DNA of 26,922 nt from CANLDA01 sp964021645 (GCA_964021645.1 CAXIAD010000040.1:1-26922); one strand, 5' to 3'. Counted from the first letter of the stretch, positions 1 to 10,433 are shown. Notes: generated by a model from the sequence alone, not told the origin. Translations and numbers: made by a program.

Positions 1-423
1 CTCAACCGCAAGCGCTGGTGCCACATCCGCAAGGATCATGCCAGACCGCGCCGTTCCCGTCGGCCCTTGTGGGTGCAGCAACATTGTCGGCGCAGGACCG
101 CGGCCCAATGATTGCAACGCGCCAAGCAAACGAGCGATCTGCCCCTCTTGTGACGCCAATTCCCGGCTTAACTGCGCCTCACGGTAGGATGCACGCCGCA
201 ACCCATCCCGCATCGCCCTCAGACCCGCCTCATAGGCTTGCACCGTTTCGGTCAACGCGCCAACCCGGTCCCGTGATTTCTTGGCATTCTGCAACGATAC
301 GGCCGCGTCTTCCAACTGCTCCGCCGCCACACGTGCCGCCAGCGCAGGCGTTTCTTGTGCCTGCAACAATCCCGCCCCCAAAAGCAACGGTATCATCAAC
401 AAACGCAGCAAACCGCAGTTCAC
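1..423 (-). CDS. EnvC-like murein hydrolase activator (M23 family), N-terminal part, cut by window edge
   Basis: Only the first 141 codons are present; the gene continues past base 1. The start is GTG at 423-421, which shares bases with the gpmI stop (GTGA overlap), and a GGAAGGA ribosome-binding site lies inside the gpmI 3' end. Residues 1-22 form a signal peptide with a leucine-rich core ending near LLQAQ. An Ala/Glu/Gln/Arg-rich, coiled-coil-like segment follows up to about residue 105. The stretch LGRGPAPTMLLHP and then ARSGMILADVAPAL match the end of the coiled coil in alphaproteobacterial EnvC proteins. EnvC proteins are periplasmic, carry a degenerate LytM/M23 domain and activate amidases at the division septum. 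The LytM domain itself lies outside the window, so whether it is catalytic or degenerate cannot be seen. Confidence 0.85.
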   Translation of the reverse strand, partial: MNCGLLRLLMIPLLLGAGLLQAQETPALAARVAAEQLEDAAVSLQNAKKSRDRVGALTETVQAYEAGLRAMRDGLRRASYREAQLSRELASQEGQIARLLGALQSLGRGPAPTMLLHPQGPTGTARSGMILADVAPALAVE

Positions 424-1937
424 GTGATCAGGTTCCTTCCGGTCATTTCTTCTGGCTGCTCCAGCCCCATCAACCCCAGCAATGTCGGCGCAACATCCGC
501 CAACCGTCCGGCACTAATCCGCGCGCCCTCAGGGCCATTTACCAACACAATCGGCACCAGATTTGTGGTATGAGAGGTATGCGGCCCACCTGTGTTCGGA
601 TCAACCATTGTCTCGCAATTGCCGTGATCAGCAACCACAACCATGACACCACCCGCCGCATGCAATGCGCCCTGCACCTGACCCAATCCGTGATCCACTG
701 CCTCACAAGCGCGCATCGCGGCCTGCAAATCACCCGTATGGCCGACCATGTCAGGATTGGCGTAATTCGTCACGATCAGATCATAACCTTCTTCAATGGC
801 GGCAACGAACTGCTCCGTCACCTCAGCCGAGGACATCTCGGGCTGCATATCATATGTCGCCACTTTCGGCGATAATGGCATGAACCGATCTTCCCCAGCC
901 GCAGGTTCCTCATCGCCCCCATTCAGGAAAAACGTCACATGCGGGTATTTTTCGGTCTCTGCCAATCGAAACTGCCGCAACCCGTGCTTTGCCACCCATT
1001 CGCCCAAGGTGTTGGCAATATCCTGCTTGGGGTAGGCCGTCGTCATATAACCCGTGTGGGCGACCGAATAATCAACCATCCCTAAAAATGCCGCCAACTT
1101 CGGTCGCGCGCCCACGTCAAATTCGGCGAAATCAGGCTGGCCAATCGCTGCCAAAATTTCACGCGCGCGGTCTGCGCGAAAATTCAGGCTAAATATCCCG
1201 TCACCATCTTGCACACCAGCATATCCGTCCAGAACAGTCGCTGTGATAAACTCATCTGACTCAGACCTGTTATAGGCCGAGGTAATCGCCGAATGCGCAT
1301 TGCCCGCTGTGATGCCCTTGCCATGCACAATCGCGTTAAATGCCTCACCGACACGTTCCCACCGATTGTCACGGTCCATCGCAAAATACCGCCCCGTCAG
1401 CGTACCAATTTTGGCACTTGCAGGCAGTGATTTGGTCAGCTCATTCAAATAGCCAAAGGCCGATTTCGGCGCAACATCGCGCCCATCCGTGATCGCATGC
1501 AACACCACAGGCACGCCCGCATCAGCTATGAAATTCGCCGTGCTCAGGATGTGGTTGATATGCCCATGCACCCCCCCATCCGAGATCATGCCAATCAGAT
1601 GCGCCGTACCGCCACTTTGCAGCAATCGATCCACGAAATCCAACAGCTCCGCGTTCTCAAAATACGAACCATCCTCGATTGCCAGATCAATCTGGCCAAG
1701 GTCCATCGCCACCACGCGCCCGGCCCCAATATTGGTATGTCCCACCTCGGAATTCCCCATCTGCCCGCGCGGCAATCCCACATCCGGGCCATGGGTGATC
1801 AGCGTGGCATTTGGGCAGCCCGCAATCATCGCGTCAAATACAGGTGTTTCTGCTAATGCGGGCGCATTCGCCTCGGTTTCTTCGCGCAGACCCCAGCCAT
1901 CAAGAATACACAAAACTACAGGCTTATGAGACGACAT
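420..1937 (-). CDS. gpmI: 2,3-bisphosphoglycerate-independent phosphoglycerate mutase
   Basis: This cytoplasmic enzyme of 505 aa interconverts 3- and 2-phosphoglycerate in glycolysis and gluconeogenesis using two Mn ions. The length is typical of the family. Visible motifs are ILDGWG at about residue 11 (metal ligand Asp), GNSEVGHTNIG with the phosphorylated nucleophile Ser63, SDGGVHGH, ITDGRDVAP, NFRADRARE, NPDMVGHTGD and VADHGNCE, the last two supplying the C-terminal metal ligands. The ATG at 1937 has a GGAG eight bases upstream. The gene is separated from the upstream envelope operon by 159 nt and overlaps the downstream EnvC-like gene by GTGA, so those two are probably translated from one message. 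The identification is secure. Confidence 0.98.
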   Translation of the reverse strand: MSSHKPVVLCILDGWGLREETEANAPALAETPVFDAMIAGCPNATLITHGPDVGLPRGQMGNSEVGHTNIGAGRVVAMDLGQIDLAIEDGSYFENAELLDFVDRLLQSGGTAHLIGMISDGGVHGHINHILSTANFIADAGVPVVLHAITDGRDVAPKSAFGYLNELTKSLPASAKIGTLTGRYFAMDRDNRWERVGEAFNAIVHGKGITAGNAHSAITSAYNRSESDEFITATVLDGYAGVQDGDGIFSLNFRADRAREILAAIGQPDFAEFDVGARPKLAAFLGMVDYSVAHTGYMTTAYPKQDIANTLGEWVAKHGLRQFRLAETEKYPHVTFFLNGGDEEPAAGEDRFMPLSPKVATYDMQPEMSSAEVTEQFVAAIEEGYDLIVTNYANPDMVGHTGDLQAAMRACEAVDHGLGQVQGALHAAGGVMVVVADHGNCETMVDPNTGGPHTSHTTNLVPIVLVNGPEGARISAGRLADVAPTLLGLMGLEQPEEMTGRNLIT

Positions 1938-2096
1938 TCACATGGCTCCGGCAATGAGCGTTCCAATGTTAGGCTGCGGCGCAACTTGCTATCAAAACGC
2001 ATTAGGTTGCTGCCTTCTACCGCGCAAGGTGCCCGGTTTGAACCGCTTTCTGCCCTCCCCACGGCGCAGATCAGGATGTTAGCGCAATAATTCGCC
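1938..2096. other. Spacer between the vWA/amidotransferase gene and gpmI, no gene recognised
   Basis: This 159-base spacer lies between two genes on the minus strand. Read on that strand it holds a short palindrome (CGGT-TCAA-ACCG, about 2030-2041) and a GC-rich stretch, but no clear stem followed by a T-run and no convincing -35/-10 pair. I compared it by eye with the conserved cores of SRP RNA and 6S RNA and found no match. It probably holds the gpmI promoter or leader, which is inference only. Confidence 0.3.
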
Positions 2097-4151
2097 TCAT
2101 CGCCGCCCTTCGCGCAACCAACCGCCTAAAATCAATCCCGCACTTAGGATCAACGCCAGCCATGGGGGCAACAATGGCACCCGTCGCACGTCCAAGGTTT
2201 CAAAGGCATTACGCGGCGTTAAACCGATCCAACCGCGCCCCGCGGCAGGCCGTCCCGCGCGCACATTTCGCAGGGCTGGCACCCCATCAATCAGCGCCAG
2301 TGCACCGCCCCGCATCGGCGTAATCGCGGGTGCCAGAATCTCCGCCGTTGCCAATGTTTTCTCAAATTCCTTTGGCGCGGCAGGGCCAAGGCCGATGACC
2401 GCCAATTGATCGCCATTTTCCAAACGATACAGACCCAGCTCGTCGCCCCTGAATTCAGCCTCAAACCGTCCGGCGGAAACCTCTTTCATATCCATCTCGA
2501 CCTGCGCACCAGATGGTGTGGTGATCACCAGCGGGCCGATGCTGTCGTCCAAACTACGCCGCATTATGGTCATGCGCTGCCCCTTGGCCTGCGCCCACAG
2601 CGCCTCTTCTTCCAGCTCGGGTTCCCCCATCATCCAATGGGCCAAACGACGCAGCAATTCCAACTGTGGCCCGCCCCCTTCAAATCCGCGATCCCATAGC
2701 CACGCATGATCCGACGCAAGCAACGCCACGCGCCCTTTCTCTACCCGGTCCAATATCAACAGCGGGCTGCCATCAACCCCCCTCATCAAAATATCCCCGC
2801 GCTCTGGGAGCACCTCAATCTGGCGCATCCAGCGGCCCCAATCACCCTGATCCGGCAGGTCCGCCGTGACCGGATGGCGCGCACCCAAATCGCTGACTTT
2901 CGGCACATAGCCTTCCTCAAATATCCGCGCGGTTGGCCCCGCTGGCAGTATTTCCGCAAGAGGCGAGCGGTAGATACTATCGACAGTGGCAAAATCCGGC
3001 CCCGCCGCGATCAAAACAGCCCCGCCATTGCGCACGTATTTCACCACATTAGCCAGATAGAGCGAGGGCAAAATCCCCCGGCGTTTGTAGCGGTCAAAGA
3101 TGATCAGATCAAAATCCTCGATCTTTTCCAAAAACAGTTCGCGCGTCGGAAAGGCGATCAGCGACAATTCCTCCACTGGCACACCGTCCTGTTTTTCGGG
3201 TGGCCGCAGAATGGTGAAATGCACCAGATCAACCGAGGCATCAGATTTAAGCAGATTGCGCCACGTGCGTCCGCCCACATGCGGCGATCCCGACACCAAC
3301 AGCACCCGCAACCGATCCCGCACTCCATTGATCTGCACCAAGGCGCTGTTGTTGCGATCGGTCAGCTCTCCTCTGGCTGTTGGCACGGTAAAACGGATCA
3401 CATTGCGCCCGCCATGCTCCAGCACCAGCGGTACTTTGACCGGCGCATCCACCGGCACGCGATATTCCTGCGCCAGCCCCCCATCGACCGAAATCAATAG
3501 CGCCACCTTGTTCATCCCATCAGGCACAGCACCCATGGCTTCAACCTGTAGCGTCAGGATGATTTCCTCATCCAGAATGGCAAAGGCAGGGGCGTTTTTC
3601 ACACTTAGCCGCAGATCCCAATCCGCAGGCCGGCCCGTGTGCAATAGATGCAAGGGCGCGGGCAGGATCGGCATCTGTTCCATATCGTGCACCCGCCCAT
3701 CGCTTAGCGCAATAATGCCCGCAATGCGCGCCCGTGGCTCCTGCGCCATCGCATCCGACAGCGCGCCCATTAATTCGGTTCCGGCATCGCCTTCGCCATC
3801 CCCCACAACAATGCGCCGCACCTCGGTATTCGCGCGCGCTTGCAGGCGATCAAACAATTCATCAGCCGCCCGTGTCGTGACCTCTGCACGGTCCACCAGC
3901 TTCTGACTCGCGCTTTCATCGACCAGCATCAGCACGATATCACTTAGCGCGACACGGTTTTCACTGTGCAGCACCGGACCCATCAACGCCCCCATGATCA
4001 GCAAAGCCGCCAGCGCCCGAAACGCCCACCCAGCCAAGCCGCGCCAAATCGCCAGCACCAACAACACCGTCATCAAAATGCCCAGCGCGGCAATGCCCCA
4101 CAGCGGCAACAACGGCTGAAAATCAATCGTTCCGTTCATCATGCCGCTCAT
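2097..4151 (-). CDS. Membrane protein with vWA (complete MIDAS) and class I glutamine amidotransferase-like domains
   Basis: The protein has 684 aa. Two membrane helices lie at the N terminus (about 14-36 and 42-61), followed by a von Willebrand A-like domain with a full metal-binding MIDAS set: D78-x-S80-x-S82, T125 and D151. An amidotransferase-like fold begins near residue 284 (LRVLLVSGSPH) and runs to about 480, but I do not see a clear catalytic Cys-His-Glu triad. A final membrane helix (about 662-678) precedes a basic tail. The start overlaps the upstream gene as ATGA (4151-4148). It is the last gene of the moxR-DUF58-DUF4159 operon. A homologous operon in Rhizobium leguminosarum (RL3499-RL3502) is known to affect cell shape and envelope integrity; the biochemical role is unknown. 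Confidence 0.85.
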   Translation of the reverse strand: MSGMMNGTIDFQPLLPLWGIAALGILMTVLLVLAIWRGLAGWAFRALAALLIMGALMGPVLHSENRVALSDIVLMLVDESASQKLVDRAEVTTRAADELFDRLQARANTEVRRIVVGDGEGDAGTELMGALSDAMAQEPRARIAGIIALSDGRVHDMEQMPILPAPLHLLHTGRPADWDLRLSVKNAPAFAILDEEIILTLQVEAMGAVPDGMNKVALLISVDGGLAQEYRVPVDAPVKVPLVLEHGGRNVIRFTVPTARGELTDRNNSALVQINGVRDRLRVLLVSGSPHVGGRTWRNLLKSDASVDLVHFTILRPPEKQDGVPVEELSLIAFPTRELFLEKIEDFDLIIFDRYKRRGILPSLYLANVVKYVRNGGAVLIAAGPDFATVDSIYRSPLAEILPAGPTARIFEEGYVPKVSDLGARHPVTADLPDQGDWGRWMRQIEVLPERGDILMRGVDGSPLLILDRVEKGRVALLASDHAWLWDRGFEGGGPQLELLRRLAHWMMGEPELEEEALWAQAKGQRMTIMRRSLDDSIGPLVITTPSGAQVEMDMKEVSAGRFEAEFRGDELGLYRLENGDQLAVIGLGPAAPKEFEKTLATAEILAPAITPMRGGALALIDGVPALRNVRAGRPAAGRGWIGLTPRNAFETLDVRRVPLLPPWLALILSAGLILGGWLREGRR

Positions 4152-6895
4152 TGGCCCAACCTGTCTAACAAGGCAGGCACATGCACCTGATCCGACTTAT
4201 AATTCCCCGTCAGCACATGCATCACCAGGTTCACGCCAAAGCGGAAGGCAAGCTCGCGTTGCCGATCTCCGCCATAGCCACGCCCGACAGGATACAGCGG
4301 ATCGCCCCCCGTCCCAATGGCCCATGCTGCGGCCCAATCATTGCCGCCAATCACCACTGGTGTGACCCCATCATTCAGGTTGCGAAACGGCATGCCTTCT
4401 ACCTGTTCCGCATCCGGCGGTGCCGCCTCAACCCAAACATCGCGGCTGTCATAACGCCCCGGAAAATCCTGCAACAAATAATACGTGCGGGTCAGCACAT
4501 GATCATCCGGCAATACCTCTAGCGGCGGAATGTCTAACCGGGCCGCTAACCGCTGCAATTTTCGCCCATTTGGGCTGCCACTGCCAAATCCCGCAACATC
4601 GGAATCGCGCGTATCAAACAGGATCATCCCGCCAGACTGCAAATACCCATTCAACCGGGCATAGGCGTCATCACTGGGTTGGGGCTGATCAGGTGTCACC
4701 GGCCAGTATATCAGCGGATAAAACGACAGCTCATCAACCTCCAAATCGACCCCAACTGGCGGATTAGGCTCTACTGAGGTGCGAAAATACAGCGTATCTG
4801 ACAAGCCCCGCAACCCCGCTTCCGCCATGGAATCCACCCGCTGGTTTCCGGTGATCACATGCGCCAGAACCACCTCTTGCGCGGCCTCCAATGCGCGCAG
4901 TTCTTCCTGCGCGTCGCCCACCTGTGGCACGCACATCAGCGCCACCAACACAGGGGCAACACGCGTGCCCCACAACCTGCCAGAAACCATCAACGACGCC
5001 ACCACATCCACCGCCAACAGGATCAGCGACAGCGCCAAAAACGCGCCGCTCAAATCCAACGTGCGCGCATTTTGCCCACCTTCAACAACCACCCTTTCGG
5101 GCCATGCAAACGGGGTTAGCACCCTATCCGCATCCATCACATTCGCCGCCAAATACCGCCCTTCTGAACGGTACAGCCCCGGCATCACATCCGGGCCAAA
5201 CTCCGCAGCACTCAAAACCTCTCCGGCAACACCCGACAGGGCCTGCCCGTCCTGCACACGCCCCAATCCGTCCAATATCTGCAAAGGCTGCCAAACAGTG
5301 CCCTCAAACGCGGCCGCGTCTAACTGATCCACCGCCCGCAGCACCGCCAACCGTTCTAGCATCTGCACAAACAATCCCGACAAGGGCAGCCCCGACCATT
5401 CCGCATTTGCCGTGACATGAAACAGCACCACCTGCCCTTGGCCCATCCGCTTGCGTGTCACCAATGGCGTGCCATCTGACAACTCGGCGATCACCCGATC
5501 CGCCAGCGTGGGATCGGGCTGCGCCACAACCTGCGACCGCACACGGATATCATCAGGAATCACCAACCCATGAAACGGGCTGCCCTCGGAAAACGGCGCA
5601 AGCGCCTTTGGCTCGCCCCAACTTAGCGCGCCACCGACACTGCGCCCGCCAACCCGCAATCGCACAGGCATCAACGGATGCTCATCCCGGCGACTGATAT
5701 CGCTTGCGGCCAATCGCGGCCCTGCAAATCGCAGCAGTAAACCGCCTTCTTCAACCCACTCGACCAACGCCGCCTCTTGTGCGCCTGTCAACACGGCCAC
5801 ATCCGCCAATACAATTACATCCGGGTTCGCAGGCAACATATCCCCCAACGCCCCCTCGATTACATCGGCAGAGGGTTGCAGCGCTTGGCGCAAATAGTGC
5901 AACGGCGAGAGCAATTCCAACCCCTCGCGATCCGCCCGCGACGTGATCAACGCAACCTCACGGCGGCGCAATGCATCCCCCGACAATACCGTGCTCGCAG
6001 CCGAACTATGACGTTGCACCGAAAACCGCGTGATCCGCGCGCGCAACTCCGCTGGCAACGCAAGCCCAACTTCCCCCGTCGCCTCCCCTTGCGCAAACGC
6101 CACATTAACACTTGCCAATACCCGGTCATTACCTGCGGGATCTTTGCCATGTGCCAACAGGGTTTCTGTGCGCGCCATTTGGGTCTGACTGCGCTGAACC
6201 CGCAGCGTTATCGCCCCATCCGCAAATTCCGGTGCCGCAAGGGCTGTCACCCCGACCCCAGTTTCAAACACCCGCACCGATCCTGCCTTCTCAAACGCGT
6301 TCAACAACCCCGCGCGCGCCTCATAGGCCAATCCATCCGACATCCAAAGCGTCTCAAACGTGGCACCGTCTATGGCTGAAATGACCGCCGCTAGATCCTT
6401 TTGGCGCGGTTGCCACGGCATTGGCGCAAAGGCAGGAATGCGTGATTTCCACGCCGCCGCTGGCTGAAATTGCAGCGTTTCAGGCGTTGTCAGGCGCAGC
6501 ATCGCCACTTCACGGCCATCGCGGGTGAAATCATCCAACAACCCGCCCAATATCTTTTGCTGCAAAACCCAACTGTCGCCCGCAGCCCAACCCCCATCCA
6601 ACACGATCAGCGCGGGACCGTCCTTTGCAACACGGTCTTTGGGTGCCAACAACGGCCCCGCCAACCCGATGATCAACGCCGCCAGCGCCAACATCCGCAA
6701 CACCAGCAACCACCACGGCGTACGATCGCTCACCGTATCCTCATCATCCAACCCCAGCAGTAATATCACCCCGGGAAAGCGCCGCTTGATCGGCGCAGGC
6801 GGCACCGCCCGCAAAATCAGCCATAACAACGGCAGCGCAAACAGCCCCACCAACAACCAACCATTGGCGAATCCTAGAGATAGCCCCGCGATCAT
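4148..6895 (-). CDS. BatA/DUF4159 domain membrane protein
   Basis: The chosen start is ATG at 6895, which overlaps the DUF58 stop as ATGA and gives 915 aa; the open frame continues 32 codons upstream, but that part lies inside the DUF58 gene. Residues 1-80 form a BatA-type N terminus with two membrane helices (about 8-27 and 58-80). A vWA-like segment follows, with LDGGWAAGD where a MIDAS motif would be, so metal binding is probably lost. An amidotransferase-like middle region comes next, then one or two membrane helices near 635-685, and a C-terminal DUF4159 domain (about 690-915) with the segments LSFYPLIYWPVTP and GGMILFDTRDSD. The protein is predicted to be anchored in the inner membrane. 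Its partners are presumably the other three operon products; no enzymatic activity is known to me. Confidence 0.9.
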   Translation of the reverse strand: MIAGLSLGFANGWLLVGLFALPLLWLILRAVPPAPIKRRFPGVILLLGLDDEDTVSDRTPWWLLVLRMLALAALIIGLAGPLLAPKDRVAKDGPALIVLDGGWAAGDSWVLQQKILGGLLDDFTRDGREVAMLRLTTPETLQFQPAAAWKSRIPAFAPMPWQPRQKDLAAVISAIDGATFETLWMSDGLAYEARAGLLNAFEKAGSVRVFETGVGVTALAAPEFADGAITLRVQRSQTQMARTETLLAHGKDPAGNDRVLASVNVAFAQGEATGEVGLALPAELRARITRFSVQRHSSAASTVLSGDALRRREVALITSRADREGLELLSPLHYLRQALQPSADVIEGALGDMLPANPDVIVLADVAVLTGAQEAALVEWVEEGGLLLRFAGPRLAASDISRRDEHPLMPVRLRVGGRSVGGALSWGEPKALAPFSEGSPFHGLVIPDDIRVRSQVVAQPDPTLADRVIAELSDGTPLVTRKRMGQGQVVLFHVTANAEWSGLPLSGLFVQMLERLAVLRAVDQLDAAAFEGTVWQPLQILDGLGRVQDGQALSGVAGEVLSAAEFGPDVMPGLYRSEGRYLAANVMDADRVLTPFAWPERVVVEGGQNARTLDLSGAFLALSLILLAVDVVASLMVSGRLWGTRVAPVLVALMCVPQVGDAQEELRALEAAQEVVLAHVITGNQRVDSMAEAGLRGLSDTLYFRTSVEPNPPVGVDLEVDELSFYPLIYWPVTPDQPQPSDDAYARLNGYLQSGGMILFDTRDSDVAGFGSGSPNGRKLQRLAARLDIPPLEVLPDDHVLTRTYYLLQDFPGRYDSRDVWVEAAPPDAEQVEGMPFRNLNDGVTPVVIGGNDWAAAWAIGTGGDPLYPVGRGYGGDRQRELAFRFGVNLVMHVLTGNYKSDQVHVPALLDRLGQ

Positions 6896-7790
6896 CTGCT
6901 CTGCTCCAATGCGCGGTACAACCACAACAGCGCGCTTTGCGCTGATTGTCCCGTGGTATGACTGTGAAATTGCCACCCCGTGCGGCGGCACAGCTGATCC
7001 AACGCGTCACGCCTCTCTGCCAATCGGGTCATGTATCTGTCGCGCAAATCCCCGGCCTTGCGGGTTTCATGGCTTAACCCGCCACCGATGCTTTGAAACA
7101 CCGTGCGCCCCTGAAAGGGAAAGCTTTCCTCAGACGGATCCAAAACCTGCAACAACACGCCGCGCACCCCCCGATCTGCCGCCTTGGTCAGCGCCCCCCA
7201 AATGCCGTCGATGTCGCCCAGAAAATCCGACACAAACACCGCGCGGGCATGGGGCAGCATTGCGCGCGCATCTGGTGCTGCATATTCCCCCTCAGCAGCC
7301 GATGCATCCTCGTTCAAAAACGCCTCAGTCAATCGCGCTATCTGCGCTTCACCACGCCGGGGCGGCAACCGATTGCCCGTCAACCCGACACGCTCCCCCG
7401 CCCGTACCAGCAGGATCGACACCGCAAGCGCCAACACTCGTGCGCGCATCATCTTGCTTGGCAACGCCTCATCCGAGGCAAACTGCATCGACGCCCCCTG
7501 ATCCAGCCATAACATCACCGATTGCGCCACCTGCCATTCGCGTTCCCGCACATATTGCGCATCACTCCTTGCAGAGCGCCGCCAATCAATCATCCGGTAG
7601 GAATCCCCCGTCTGCACAGGGCGGTATTGCCAAAAATCATCACCCATTCCGGCGCGCCGCCGCCCATGATCGCCCAACAAAACCGTGCCCGCCATTTGCT
7701 CCGCCTGCGCCAATAACGGCGGCAAGCGCGCAGCCTCTGCCTCGGCCCTTGATCTTAACTTTGATGTATGGCGAGACGGCGCGTTCGTCA

Positions 7791-7791
<1 letters not shown>
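6892..7791 (-). CDS. DUF58 domain protein (vWA-like partner of MoxR)
   Basis: This 299-aa protein has no signal peptide or membrane helix and is probably cytoplasmic or peripheral. The DUF58 signature is at residues 55-75 (YRPVQTGDSYRMIDW followed by RRSARSD). A vWA-like strand follows at 93-101, where LDQGAS has Gly99 in place of the first MIDAS serine, so the metal site is incomplete. The start ATG shares its A with the moxR stop (TGATG, 7793-7789) and the stop overlaps the next start (ATGA, 6895-6892), so translation is tightly coupled on both sides. DUF58 proteins are regularly encoded next to MoxR ATPases and are thought to be their partners or substrates, a family-level inference. Confidence 0.93.
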
Positions 7792-8796
<1,005 letters not shown>

Positions 8797-8798
<2 letters not shown>

Positions 8799-8824
8799 GA
8801 CAAATCTCCACTTTCCACTATAAG
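8797..8824 (+). promoter_or_regulatory. Predicted sigma70-type promoter for the DUF1285 gene
   Basis: ATGACA (8797-8802) and TATAAG (8819-8824) each match the sigma70 consensus at five of six positions and are 16 bases apart. Transcription would start near 8831 and leave a leader of about 37 nt. The -35 overlaps the moxR start codon on the other strand. On the minus strand TATAGT (8822-8817) could serve as a -10 for moxR, but its -35 is poor and the leader would be very short. Confidence 0.5.
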
Positions 8825-8867
8825 ATTAGATGAGACACTAACGCCCTGTGCGGAAATGGCAAAAACA

Positions 8868-9455
8868 ATGAGTGAACAAAATTCCGTGAGCCCGTCAGCA
8901 GATGGCATTGCCGCGGCCGCGCGTGCCGCCAAAGGCAAGGGCTTGCCGCCTGTGCACCTGTGGAATCCCCCGTTTTGCGGTGATCTGGATATGCGGATTG
9001 CGCGCGATGGCACGTGGTTCTATCTCGGCACCCCCATCGGCAGATTTGAGCTGGTCAAACTGTTCTCGTCGATCCTGCGCCGCGATGGGGAGGATTATTT
9101 CCTCGTCACCCCAGTTGAGAAGGTCGGGATCACGGTTGAGGATGCGCCATTCGTGGCCGTCGATTTTGAGGTTCAGGGCGAGGGCACCGATCAAATACTG
9201 ACCTTTGAAACCCATGTTGGCGATCTGGCGATTGCGGGCGCTGATAATCCAATCCGCATCACCCGTGATGCTGAGACCGGTGAGCCATCGCCCTATGTTC
9301 TGATCCGCACCAATCTAGAGGCGCTGATTGATCGCAAAAGCTTTTATCGGTTGATTGATCTTGGCGCGCACCATGATCACGCGGGCGAATCTTGGTTTGG
9401 CCTGTGGTCAAGCGGACAGTTCTTTCCGGTTATCCCGTCGTCAGAACTGCCCTAA
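8868..9455 (+). CDS. DUF1285 domain protein
   Basis: This small soluble protein of about 195 aa has the DUF1285 features: PPVHLWNPPFCGDLDMRI near the N terminus, DGTWFYLGTPIGR, the central YFLVTPVEKVGI, and a C-terminal SFYRLIDLG plus WFGLWSSGQFFPV. I chose ATG 8868 because GGAAATGG lies at a suitable distance upstream; ATG 8856 in the same frame would add four residues but has its purine-rich stretch directly against the codon. It diverges from moxR, and in other alphaproteobacteria the same family is often found next to this moxR operon, which suggests a shared but unknown role. It ends 15 bases before the stop of the convergent exporter gene; a short T-run (9456-9460) follows its stop. Confidence 0.92.
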   Translation: MSEQNSVSPSADGIAAAARAAKGKGLPPVHLWNPPFCGDLDMRIARDGTWFYLGTPIGRFELVKLFSSILRRDGEDYFLVTPVEKVGITVEDAPFVAVDFEVQGEGTDQILTFETHVGDLAIAGADNPIRITRDAETGEPSPYVLIRTNLEALIDRKSFYRLIDLGAHHDHAGESWFGLWSSGQFFPVIPSSELP

Positions 9456-9470
9456 TTTTTGTTTATCGTG

Positions 9471-10403
9471 TCAGGCAACAACCGGTCGCTTGCGCTTTTG
9501 CGCAAGCACCACGCCTGCAATCACAATCCCCGCGCCCAATGCGCGTTGAAAATTCCAATCCTCACCCAGCGCCAGCATCAATAGCATCACGTAAAACGGC
9601 GCTAGGTTGATGTGGATCGACGCAACCGCGACCCCCAGCCGCCCGACAGAGGCGATCCATAAAACCTGTGACAGCGCCAATCCCGCAAGGCCGTAAATCG
9701 CCAACAAACCCCATTGCGTGGCATCCATGTTGTGGGTCGGCAGGGTCGCGCCGCCAAAAAACTGGCTGCCCAGTAACAGTGTCGCCGTGACTCCAAAACA
9801 TCCCGCCAGCGTCACCGCTGTCCGTCCCAATGGTGTCAAATCCGGCAAATCCCGCACTGAAAAATGACTGCCCATCGCAAATAATGTCACCGCAACAACA
9901 ACCGTCATTGCGCCTAGGCCAAGCGCGCCAACGCTGCCGCCGCCCGTCGCAACAATCCCGCCAATCACCGACAGGCCCAGCCCCGCAACAAACGTGATTC
10001 GCAACCGGCGCGTGCCCTCGATCAGCTCGATTACCGCGCCTGCAATGGGCATCATCGCTGCCAAGATGGCCACTGTCACCGCATCCGTCAGGCTTTGCGC
10101 CACCAGCAACAAATAGGCCCCCAACCCAAAGGTCAGCCCGCCCATCAATGTGCCATATCCCCAGCGCGCCGAAATCAGGGCGCGCGGCCCCTCAATCATC
10201 GCCCAAAGCGGCACAAGCACCACCGTCACCAGCGCAAAACGCGCCACGATCAACGCCAGCGGCTCCCAATCTTGCAACAAAATTTCCGCCGCCGGAAAGG
10301 CCATGGCCCAGGTCAAAACCGCGCCCACACCCAAAATATTACCGGACATAACCTGAGACCGCGCTGCCGCAGCAGCCCGAACAGGGTCTGGAGCAAATGC
10401 CAT
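9471..10403 (-). CDS. EamA/DMT family transporter
   Basis: The protein has about 310 aa and a ten-helix drug/metabolite transporter layout with two EamA repeats. The first repeat begins at ILGVGAVLTWAMAFPAAEILL and the second at GAMTVVVAVTLFAMGSHF, each starting with a long hydrophobic helix. The C terminus has a short basic tail (QKRKRP), consistent with positive-inside topology. ATG 10403 is preceded by AAGGA and GAGGGA at good spacing; an in-frame GTG at 10418 would add five residues. Members export amino acids, metabolites or drugs; the substrate cannot be read from the sequence. It lies downstream of polA with about 170 nt between them, so it probably has its own promoter. Confidence 0.93.
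   Translation of the reverse strand: MAFAPDPVRAAAAARSQVMSGNILGVGAVLTWAMAFPAAEILLQDWEPLALIVARFALVTVVLVPLWAMIEGPRALISARWGYGTLMGGLTFGLGAYLLLVAQSLTDAVTVAILAAMMPIAGAVIELIEGTRRLRITFVAGLGLSVIGGIVATGGGSVGALGLGAMTVVVAVTLFAMGSHFSVRDLPDLTPLGRTAVTLAGCFGVTATLLLGSQFFGGATLPTHNMDATQWGLLAIYGLAGLALSQVLWIASVGRLGVAVASIHINLAPFYVMLLMLALGEDWNFQRALGAGIVIAGVVLAQKRKRPVVA
9488..9507. other. Perfect 8-bp inverted repeat with TTTT loop at the 3' end of the EamA gene
   Basis: GCTTGCGC-TTTT-GCGCAAGC is a perfect stem-loop that lies inside the last codons of the EamA gene, between it and the convergent DUF1285 gene. Neither side is followed by a T-run, so it is not a classical intrinsic terminator, but it could block 3' exonucleases or assist termination from either direction. 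Confidence 0.4.
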
Positions 10404-10433
10404 TCCCTCATCCTTCACAATATACGAATCATT

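Noticed and set aside
18..875. 285-aa open frame on the plus strand
   Set aside because: It is antisense to gpmI and the EnvC-like gene, both of which have clear family motifs.
1935..1943. ATG-TGA start-stop pair directly before the gpmI ATG
   Set aside because: The GGAG lies two bases from this ATG but eight from the gpmI ATG, so initiation at gpmI is favoured and the pair is probably accidental.
1938..2096. Possible SRP or 6S RNA gene in the gpmI leader
   Set aside because: A segment superficially like an SRP core (GAAGGCAGCA) lacks the conserved GGAA loop and flanking pairing.
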